In this document: piece after piece, positions 57,201 through 64,000 of the stretch
How positions within the stretch are numbered: position 1 is the stretch's first letter
Layout of the letters: every line of letters starts with the position of its first letter
Origin: Epichloe hybrida
Taxonomy: Eukaryota > Ascomycota > Sordariomycetes > Hypocreales > Clavicipitaceae
Assembly (NCBI GenBank): GCA_019022495.1
Contig: JAFEKR010000010.1
Coordinates: 682,001 to 746,000 of the forward strand
Reading direction: 5' to 3'
DNA: 64,000 nucleotides
Made by a program: the position numbers and the translations under genes
The notes under the pieces: model-generated
Databases searched by the model: none
Seen by the model: only the letters and a program-made list of their open reading frames with translations
What the model was told of the DNA's origin: nothing

Positions 57201-60200
57201 ATGGTGAGCATATAATGTTGGATCCATCATGACCGTGGCTGAAATCATGCCAGCCTGGAGTGGTGTCAACGGATACACAGCGACGACATCGTCCAGTACT
57301 TTGGTCGAGACGGCGCCAGTGAGCAAGGCCTTGGACCAATTACCAATACCAGCCGGTTCTGACGCTTCGTTGTCTGAGTCTTTGGCAGTCCCGTTGAAAG
57401 AAGAAGTAGTTTGTATGTGCGTTGCTAATTTGGCAACGCTTGGGTTTCTGAGTACATCTGCTCCGGAGACCCAGAACCCGTTTTTCCGCAGCAACGTTGA
57501 GAACCTGATGGTTGTTATTGAATCAATGCCGTACTTGATGAAAGGGGTTGTCCTTTTCACTTCGTTCGGCAATGCACCCGAGAACGCGACGACCACATCC
57601 CGAATCTGCTGCTCCAGCACTGACCAGTCGTCACTTTCCTCCTGCAGAGACCCATGGGGTGGTAGCAGTCGTGTATGCAGCATGGACCCAAAGTCGCCAT
57701 CTACCGCCTTATTTTCGCCTCGAGTAAAAGAGGTAACCAGTGACTCCATCTGCTCGAGTAATGCATCTAGCTCCTCCATCTTGTCAAACATTGTGGAGCG
57801 TGTTCGTAATGTCACCGTATCTGTGCCAGGATCCGCCTCACACTCAAGTGCCAGCTCAAAATCAAGAAACATCTCACCCTCCGTGGGTTTCAATATCCTG
57901 GACTTGGAGCTGCCTGAGTCTTCCGGTGGCGATAATTTTGTAAACGAGAACAAGCTAGAAAACAGTGGGCCAGATATCTCTAGCCACCTTGACAACGAAC
58001 GCAATGATGTATACTGATATTCCATTGACTTGAAAAGCCTGTCTTGAACAGTCGTGATGAGCTCTGCGATTGTTTCGCCGTCGGTGCCAATATTGAGTCG
58101 TTGAGGAATTGTCGAGATACATGGCGCGGCCATCGCGTCGATACCCTCAACATCTATTGATCGTCCTGACAGAACCACACCAAAGATCAAATCTGGGCGT
58201 TTCAATGTCCGTGCTAGGACATATGCGAATACTCCCTGGATGAGCGCCGACAACGTCATGTTTGTCTGCGAGCACAAACTCTCCAAGGTTGTAAGACTTG
58301 CATTTAGTGTCCTCGCCGTAGTCTGCGCTGTCCTTGGAGAAATTTTCTCTATTCTGTGATCGTAACCATCAAACAACGTGGTCCAGTAGCTCTTGGCTTT
58401 ACTTTCGTTCTGTTGCTGGGCCGCAATGTGCTCTAGCAACGGCAGAGTAGACGGTCGTCGTGGTAAGCTGCTGTCCGTGTAGGCAACCTCGAAGTCTTGG
58501 AAAATCATTTCGATGGAAACCATGTCATACAATGCGTGATGGATTGAGAGCATGAATAGAGACATCTCGTTTGTCTCATCGGCGCCATCACAAGATGCTA
58601 AAGTGAACCTAACGGGCGGAGACTTGTCGATGTTCGTGACAATGTCGTCGGCGATTTCTTTCTTGCAAGACAACAATTCCTCCTTCAACATATTTGTCCC
58701 ATTACTCAAGTGTTTCCAAACTGGGGTCGCATGGTTCTCCTTGATGACAAGCTGAACGATGTCATTTTCCCTATCGATGAAGCAGGTTCGAAGCAGCTCA
58801 GTATTCTTGACCACAGCAGCCCATGCAGCTTTTACATGCTCAACTACAACAGCCGGATCTAACTCAAAGATCATGTGGCTGACGTACGCATTGTCTGCCT
58901 CGGATCCGTGGCTCATTGTGTGCGCCACAAGTACTTCTTGTAGAGGCATGCAAGGCCTGATAGACTCAATATGCGTGGTTTCACGGTCCTTCAAAGAATT
59001 CATCGTTTTTTTCTCCAGTTCCTCAAACCTTGTTGTTATGCTTTCTGAGTTGGACGGCTCTGCATCGTGAGATTCTTTGAGGGCATTCTTCATTCGGCCC
59101 AGCTCTTCAATCGTCGGGTTTTGTAATAGTCGTGCCACGGTGGTGCTGAATCCCAGCTTTTTCAACTTGAATGAGAGTTTGACTGAGGCAATGCTATCCA
59201 ACCCAAGTTGAAACAATGTGCTTCTAGGTCTTGTGTCGCGTTTGTCATCTTGACCTACAACACTTTTGACCACGGTGAGAATTTGCTTTTCGATCGAGGT
59301 CAGATCTCTCGAAGGTGCAGTCGTCGGCTTATTGACGAGTGATGAGCTTTCACCAAAGAGCTCCCCGAGTGAAAGCGTATGAAACATATGCTCCAGAGCT
59401 TTTGCGTCCGTTTTCGCCGAAGTGTCCCTCAAAGGTATGAAAGAAATGGGAATGATAAAATCAGGAACCATGTAAGCCGGCAAAGTTTGTTCACAAGTCT
59501 GACGCAAACTGTTGTTGATTTCCTTGTAGTTCTCGTTGATCCATCTCAGCTCCCCTCTTACAGCAGCACCAGACGATGCTACAAAGGAGACTAAAAATTG
59601 CTTTGATGTGCCTGGATGGTTGAGAAGAAGCGTGACGACATCAATGTCTGTCGGGGATAAAGAGCGAATAACCTCAGAAACTTCGCCAAGCTCCAATCGC
59701 TGCCCACGGACCTTGACTTGTTCATCTTTACGCCCCAGGAACAGGATGGAGCTGTCGGCATCCATTCGGACAATGTCTCCGGTCCTATACATCTTTCGGC
59801 CGTTGATATCACAGAAACCTTTCGCATCGGGTCTGTTCAGATATCCGTTGGCAACGAGACTGCCTTCGATAACAAGCTCACCTGCCATGCCCTTTTTGAC
59901 ATGTTCATTTGAACCAGGAGCCAGCACGTGAGCAACTGAGTCTCCTAATGGATGTCCAATACACCTCGTGTCGGAGTCTGGCAAGATTCGTCCGGCACTG
60001 CATCCAATCGTAACCTCCGTTGGTCCATAGACGTTAACTAGAGCTACCCGGTCAGAGGAAGACCAGATTTGCTGAGTTCGTGGTGTCATTTTCTCTCCAC
60101 CCACTCCGAGATACACCAAATGAGGCGCATCTTCAGGTACAAGGCCAGTCTGATCTAGCAGTGAAGGAACAATGCCTGCGTGCGTTACACCTAGTTCCCT

Positions 60201-63200
60201 GAAGGTTCGCGGTAGGTCGTCCAGCATCGATAAACGTTCACCAGTCACCGCACAGAGACCAAAACGCCACGCCAGGAACATTTCGCCAATATGGACGTCA
60301 AAAGCCCTGCTAGCTAAGCAAAGGAACTTTCCGACGCCTCCAAGCTCCAGAGACTTGGGCGCAACATTGCCAATCAATTTCCCCCATGCGTCACTGAAAG
60401 AGCTTAAATTGTGTCGACTGACTCTGACTCCTTTCGGAGTACCGGTGGAGCCTGAAGTATACAGCAAGTAAGCATCAAGATTTTCTGGGTAATTATTGAG
60501 AATGTCTGAGGTGTCCTGAGTGGACAGATTCTCTATGAATGATTGATTCTTGGTGTCGAGAACCTTTGTCTCTGGTGGTAGCTCAACTCCGTCAAAATTG
60601 TTGTCACAGACGAATGCCATGGCAGCCCTGCTGTCACGCAGAAGGAAGGATTTGCGGTCGTTCGGCAGCCCTGCCTCGATTGGGACATAAGTGTTGCCAG
60701 ATTTCATAATGCCAACGATGATCGCAAACGCAATCAAGGATCGATCCAGAGACACAGCAATGGCTCTGCCGTGGAGAGAGGCGTGGATTATGAGATTCGC
60801 GACTTGATTTGCCGTCTCGTTGAGCTTTTTGTAAGTCCAATCCTCCGTCACAATCTTCTGACTTCCAAGAAATCCAGTGGCAACCTCAACAGCTTTCCAC
60901 TCTGGGTGCGTCTTCGCCCAAGTCTCAATGTAGTGTGAGGGAGGAACAGTGGATGTATACTGAGCGGATACTTTGGAAGAAGCAATAGACAGAAGATCTA
61001 GAGGGAAATGGGCGTTAAGGCCAGAAAGAGAGATTTCGGGAGCAGATTTATCAAAAGCAATGAGAAGTGCGTCCAGTTGCTGCAAGAAGATGGCTTGAGC
61101 ACTTGATGACATCAAGGTCTCATCTACCGACAATGATATTGTGACCGTGTCATCCGCGCCCTCGAGAACATTCAGAGCAAACTCGTGGTCAACGAATATT
61201 TCAAAGATGTCCTTGAATTCTTCCCACGGCGCAAGGCTGCCTCCATCATCTTCAGGTCGCTGGCGCAAGACATATACGGCGGAGTAGAGAGCCTCATCCC
61301 GACTCTTTTTTAGAATCTTGCGAACGTCTGAAGGCTGCGGGGGCCCATATCGAATGCTATCCATCACCAAAATTTGCTGGCTATGGACCATATCTTTAAG
61401 GTTTCCAGATGAGCGGAATGGCACTGGGTAAGTTGCTGAGAGTGGCGCCATGGCACCCACAAGTTGCGACTCCAATAATCTCTCGGAACGAACTTCACCA
61501 AATAATACGCTCTGTTGCTCGTAATACTCCGTCAGCATGATTCCAAACGTGACGCGAAATAGAGGACTCAGCGAAGATGCCCCAAGCCTCCGCGCCAGCC
61601 CGGTTAGCTTTGACGTCGATCGTGTCGCTTGCAGTTCAGTAGTACGATGACGAATTTTCCTAACAACAGCCTTTGGGCTATTTGACGTTGCATCTCCTAA
61701 AGATGTCTGCGATACCAAAGGGCTTAACATGTCGCCCCAAAACTTGTGTCCTTCCGGTTCACTGTAGCGTACAGCGAGTCTGCTAACTGCCTCCTGAACC
61801 TGACAGCGCTTGACAGGAAGCTCGGCTGTTGAATAAGCCCACGCCACGTCATGCATCAAACTACGTAGCATTTCTCCATCGCATAATGAATGATGGATCG
61901 TCAAATTCATGATCCTCTGGTCTTGTTGTGCCAGTATAGTTACTCGCCATGGTGGGGACGAGAAATTGTTCTCATGCTGTGTCCTTTGAAGGTTGGCGCA
62001 CACCGCCTGGATAGATTGCTGCCAGTCGCCTGAGTCGCTGACTATTTCTTGCCAGTCCATGCTTGCATTGTAATCAATCAACTGTATGAACATCGAAGAC
62101 GGCCCAGAAGATTGAGTCTCCTCTTGCTCAAAGTACGCTGTAGGGACGAAGCTAACCTTCAAGATATCGTGGTTCTTGCTGACATGTTGCCAAGCTTGGC
62201 GCACTCTTGCAATGTCAACTGTCGAGGGAAGTCGCCAGGAATAGCTAGCCCAATAAAGCATGGGATCCCTCAATGTTTCGACTAGCATTCCATCTTGGAA
62301 AACTGTGGTAGGAACTAGGGAGAAATGAGCTGGGTCTCTTGCTAGGTGTCGTGATACCAAAGGTTTCCAATGATCAAGATATCTGCTCAAGAGTGTCTTC
62401 CAATTCGAAGTGCCCTGTCTCTTAACAGATAGGTGATTGTTGAGGTCCTCAATCGTTACACTATCCAATACTTGGATGGCGGATATGTCATGTCCATCGT
62501 TTTTAAATCTTGAACTGAGTCTGATTGCTCCAATTGAATCAACGCCAAGCTCAGAAAGAGTCGTGCTCCTCGACAATGTTTTCGGCATAATTTTGATAAC
62601 GCCTTGAATCTTTTCAAGAAGAGGTCGATGCTTGATACACCATGCGGGGTCAACTTGTTCATCCGCGACCGGCGACATCGGCTGCATAGACCACTCTCTG
62701 CCGACAACTTCTAATAGTCGCTTGCGATTGACTTTGGAGGATTGATTGCGGGGCAAGCAGTTCAATGGCATGAAAACGTCTGGCACCATGTGCCGTGGAA
62801 GCTCAGCGGTAGCGTGTCTTTTCACGGCTTGTGCTACTAATTGCGCCTCCTCGTTCTTCAGAATACAGAAGTTATCGACGTCAGATGACTTCTGTAGCCC
62901 ACAGTCCACGAAGCATATGAGAGAAGATTGCGTGGAGCCGGGAAGTTTGGCCAGCAACACTTCACTGTGAACAACAGACTCGTGGCCTGCTGAGCAGACA
63001 GTGGATATCTCTGTGAGTTCTACACGCATGCCCCTGATCTTGACCAGATCATCTTTTCGACCAACAAAGTCAAAGCTTCCATCGGCAAGCTGTCTAACGT
63101 AGTCTCCTGTGTGGTAAACACGGCATTGCAAAGTCGAATTCCACCGGAACCTGTTGTTACTACTGTGTACATTGTCCCAGTACCCAGGCGAAAGCTGAGG

Positions 63201-64000
63201 GCCAGATATGACAAGCTCTCCCAGCATGTGCTTCATCACTGGATATCCAGATGCCATCACGTATGCATTGACGGCTGGGAGGGCAGTTCCGATGTTCCCA
63301 CTTCTTGATGCTGCGCTCAGCCTGTTGATAGTAGTGTTGATTGCCGTTTCTGCTGACCCGTACACGTTGCAGAGAGACATGCGTGACTTCCACTTGTCTG
63401 CTAGAATCTGCGGTAGTACTTCGCCTCCCATTGTTGCTACTCGCAACGTTTCGAAGTCCTGGGGCAGCAAAGTGCTGGCAAATGTCGGTGTCATCGAGGT
63501 GTGTGTCGCGCCGACCTTGTTGGCTAAAGCTATAAATGAGCCAAGGAGGATGTCTCTGGTGGCAGAAACAAGCGTCCCCCCCAGTCTCCATGCTGTAAAC
63601 ACATCACACACAAATGCGTCAAAGGTATAATTCGCGAACTGAAGAAACCGGACTTCACAGCCTCTCAAGTCCAAGTCCACATTGACACGCTGAATATACG
63701 AGTCGATGGACAAACTCGCTGACTCATGTGAGATAGGAACTCCTTTAGGTGTGCCAGTGGTTCCACTGGTGAAGATGACGTAGGCGATGTCTGATCTCTG
63801 TATCGAGTGGTTGTCCAATCTCGCAGACTCCGATGCTTTTAAAGTCCGAGAAGTGCTACAAGAGCCCCCTTCCAGTAAATCGGATACACTGATTGACTTG
63901 AAAGAAGCAGGCAGAATGGAAGACAGTTGAGAAGTGGTCGATTTGCTAGTGAAGCAGATTCCCGCAGTTGTCTTTTCAATGAGAAAGATTTGTCGAGCAG
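54240..64000 (-). CDS. sidC: Siderophore-type nonribosomal peptide synthetase (SidC/NPS2-like), 5' end missing
   Basis: An uninterrupted frame with no intron covers about 3,252 residues and continues past the right edge. Numbering from codon 63816-63818: A domain 1-385 ([35 protein letters not shown]); T with Ser428; C 495-930 (HHSLCDG, His643); A 985-1475 ([35 protein letters not shown]); T Ser1542; C 1620-2035 (HHALYDM); T Ser2100; C 2175-2590 (HHATYDG); T Ser2658; C 2738-3190 (HHALYDA). The ending A-T-C-T-C-T-C is the hallmark of ferrichrome-type synthetases, where the last A domain loads N5-acyl-N5-hydroxyornithine and the extra T-C units allow its repeated use; the final C domain probably cyclises. 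Missing residues (about 1,500) would fit one more A-T-C module. The product is inferred, not shown; another hydroxamate peptide is possible. Confidence 0.88.
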   Translation of the reverse strand, partial: ARQIFLIEKTTAGICFTSKSTTSQLSSILPASFKSISVSDLLEGGSCSTSRTLKASESARLDNHSIQRSDIAYVIFTSGTTGTPKGVPISHESASLSIDSYIQRVNVDLDLRGCEVRFLQFANYTFDAFVCDVFTAWRLGGTLVSATRDILLGSFIALANKVGATHTSMTPTFASTLLPQDFETLRVATMGGEVLPQILADKWKSRMSLCNVYGSAETAINTTINRLSAASRSGNIGTALPAVNAYVMASGYPVMKHMLGELVISGPQLSPGYWDNVHSSNNRFRWNSTLQCRVYHTGDYVRQLADGSFDFVGRKDDLVKIRGMRVELTEISTVCSAGHESVVHSEVLLAKLPGSTQSSLICFVDCGLQKSSDVDNFCILKNEEAQLVAQAVKRHATAELPRHMVPDVFMPLNCLPRNQSSKVNRKRLLEVVGREWSMQPMSPVADEQVDPAWCIKHRPLLEKIQGVIKIMPKTLSRSTTLSELGVDSIGAIRLSSRFKNDGHDISAIQVLDSVTIEDLNNHLSVKRQGTSNWKTLLSRYLDHWKPLVSRHLARDPAHFSLVPTTVFQDGMLVETLRDPMLYWASYSWRLPSTVDIARVRQAWQHVSKNHDILKVSFVPTAYFEQEETQSSGPSSMFIQLIDYNASMDWQEIVSDSGDWQQSIQAVCANLQRTQHENNFSSPPWRVTILAQQDQRIMNLTIHHSLCDGEMLRSLMHDVAWAYSTAELPVKRCQVQEAVSRLAVRYSEPEGHKFWGDMLSPLVSQTSLGDATSNSPKAVVRKIRHRTTELQATRSTSKLTGLARRLGASSLSPLFRVTFGIMLTEYYEQQSVLFGEVRSERLLESQLVGAMAPLSATYPVPFRSSGNLKDMVHSQQILVMDSIRYGPPQPSDVRKILKKSRDEALYSAVYVLRQRPEDDGGSLAPWEEFKDIFEIFVDHEFALNVLEGADDTVTISLSVDETLMSSSAQAIFLQQLDALLIAFDKSAPEISLSGLNAHFPLDLLSIASSKVSAQYTSTVPPSHYIETWAKTHPEWKAVEVATGFLGSQKIVTEDWTYKKLNETANQVANLIIHASLHGRAIAVSLDRSLIAFAIIVGIMKSGNTYVPIEAGLPNDRKSFLLRDSRAAMAFVCDNNFDGVELPPETKVLDTKNQSFIENLSTQDTSDILNNYPENLDAYLLYTSGSTGTPKGVRVSRHNLSSFSDAWGKLIGNVAPKSLELGGVGKFLCLASRAFDVHIGEMFLAWRFGLCAVTGERLSMLDDLPRTFRELGVTHAGIVPSLLDQTGLVPEDAPHLVYLGVGGEKMTPRTQQIWSSSDRVALVNVYGPTEVTIGCSAGRILPDSDTRCIGHPLGDSVAHVLAPGSNEHVKKGMAGELVIEGSLVANGYLNRPDAKGFCDINGRKMYRTGDIVRMDADSSILFLGRKDEQVKVRGQRLELGEVSEVIRSLSPTDIDVVTLLLNHPGTSKQFLVSFVASSGAAVRGELRWINENYKEINNSLRQTCEQTLPAYMVPDFIIPISFIPLRDTSAKTDAKALEHMFHTLSLGELFGESSSLVNKPTTAPSRDLTSIEKQILTVVKSVVGQDDKRDTRPRSTLFQLGLDSIASVKLSFKLKKLGFSTTVARLLQNPTIEELGRMKNALKESHDAEPSNSESITTRFEELEKKTMNSLKDRETTHIESIRPCMPLQEVLVAHTMSHGSEADNAYVSHMIFELDPAVVVEHVKAAWAAVVKNTELLRTCFIDRENDIVQLVIKENHATPVWKHLSNGTNMLKEELLSCKKEIADDIVTNIDKSPPVRFTLASCDGADETNEMSLFMLSIHHALYDMVSIEMIFQDFEVAYTDSSLPRRPSTLPLLEHIAAQQQNESKAKSYWTTLFDGYDHRIEKISPRTAQTTARTLNASLTTLESLCSQTNMTLSALIQGVFAYVLARTLKRPDLIFGVVLSGRSIDVEGIDAMAAPCISTIPQRLNIGTDGETIAELITTVQDRLFKSMEYQYTSLRSLSRWLEISGPLFSSLFSFTKLSPPEDSGSSKSRILKPTEGEMFLDFELALECEADPGTDTVTLRTRSTMFDKMEELDALLEQMESLVTSFTRGENKAVDGDFGSMLHTRLLPPHGSLQEESDDWSVLEQQIRDVVVAFSGALPNEVKRTTPFIKYGIDSITTIRFSTLLRKNGFWVSGADVLRNPSVAKLATHIQTTSSFNGTAKDSDNEASEPAGIGNWSKALLTGAVSTKVLDDVVAVYPLTPLQAGMISATVMMDPTLYAHHHPFRLPQGTSIDQVRSAWSRLVAKHDILRTSFHEINQPRPQLVGAVHQESILNWHEVATEDVQVAIDDLIKRTQFPSVSSFETPPVKATVIRSPEDMLLVVSLHHATYDGTSIRFIFEDLWAILRGNRVPERNPFYETAMKIHNMSSGSVGFWADSLSGYGGAAAIAEAEDIQNKMTSKTMLLAQDTSALEQWCTEKGVTIQTICQLAVSKAVCAQTKSRDVVLGQVHAARLDINGADKVAGPMLNTVPLRLCIHDELFTNHDYLRDLQAFQNKSLDHLHASLSDIQRLWRKENGRDGQLFEVLFIFRKGEDATEAPFWQPFEPEGSKESLPPSHYDLVIEVHQKSRGGLELEVHSRFADDTTSNLMSLLVESFESIRKHPDELAISSPGVLSKVPKPGLTRETGAVPTSPFDQSAIDQFLDPLRKVLSETTDTPVSSIDAQTSIFSIGVDSIVAIRVAGACRKAHIPLHTMEIMRNAKIGKLCEVAFAKSGQAAPNRSTTESNGVAPLLDQEVKEAAASKLGRAEAEIQEILPVLPGQEYHLACWLTSGKTLLEPVWVFKAENGLDAGRLRDTWISLVQKNDSLRTCFAQVKPTLAVQAILKPDCVDAAKSFTVQQVPENMTMEEYVKSEIHHLSLSPSSLYEPPVRIVLIQGGREGVSVLLRLHHALYDAWSMGILIDELSSLYCGTMQKPCPPLSVSHFAQFTQQKLRGKNEEQFWTETLGQCDPTILTPKADINTDSKSCNRAFVSFECVDVSMGALKSAARAFGITPQCLIQVAFGRMLSDVTESSSPVFGYYTAGRSAELEGIEALASPTLNMLPVAVPKDLVASQLAGTSLSILLQSFQDRTNSQSDYEQSRLRDVIKWAPNKGVSPLFNAHLNILWNDEILLKPQVSKDTLLRPWPLGVPSDYASPTPLSRGSSVDGLDTSFLPTNVLFADVGPSRETANLAIGIGCDPTLRDAQGLEEIARMFSGHLSRLVGSRDLV

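Overview
The window reads as the genome of a filamentous ascomycete (Pezizomycotina; a Sordariomycete, probably Hypocreales, is my best guess). The support is short introns with GTATGT/GTAAGT donors and AG acceptors, fungal gene families (Nst1, Tma20, mL40, a Rho2-like GTPase, a multimodular siderophore-type NRPS), and a sharp split between AT-rich repeats and GC-normal gene space. The species cannot be read from the sequence.

Left block, 1 to about 27,000: an extremely AT-rich compartment of transposons that look mutated by repeat-induced point mutation (RIP; CpA/TpG changed to TpA, tryptophan codons turned into stops). It holds a minus-strand Ty3/gypsy-like gag-protease relic (1-4640). Next is a complete chromodomain Ty3/gypsy element with 217-bp LTRs and a GATGC target duplication (6106-18612), interrupted by two copies of a long-armed foldback element (7661-10846 and 16258-17948). 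The third is a complete minus-strand Ty1/copia element with 260-bp LTRs and a CGAAC duplication (18981-26948). A GC-normal, palindrome-rich 735-bp insert sits inside the copia element (23500-24234). The outer edges of both elements' outer LTRs escaped mutation, so the original and mutated sequence can be compared within single elements.

Right block, 27,000 to 64,000: ordinary gene space. In order: a secreted protein resembling DUF7907 (+), a basic AT-hook protein (+), an RRM RNA-binding protein (+), a two-exon protein with an acidic tail (+), mitochondrial ribosomal protein mL40 (+), a Rho2-like GTPase with a 6-nt microexon (-), stress-response protein Nst1 (+), a single-pass membrane protein (-), an I78-type peptidase inhibitor (+), Tma20/MCT-1 (+), a nucleotidyltransferase-fold protein (-), ACC deaminase (-) and the C-terminal 3,250 or so residues of a giant NRPS (-) that runs off the right edge.

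The NRPS domain order A-T-C-A-T-C-T-C-T-C matches the C-terminal part of ferrichrome/ferricrocin synthetases (SidC/NPS2), which build an intracellular hydroxamate siderophore. ACC deaminase lies directly downstream on the same strand; it removes the ethylene precursor ACC and is typical of plant-associated microbes. The other genes are housekeeping or unknown, and I see no co-functional cluster beyond the NRPS itself.
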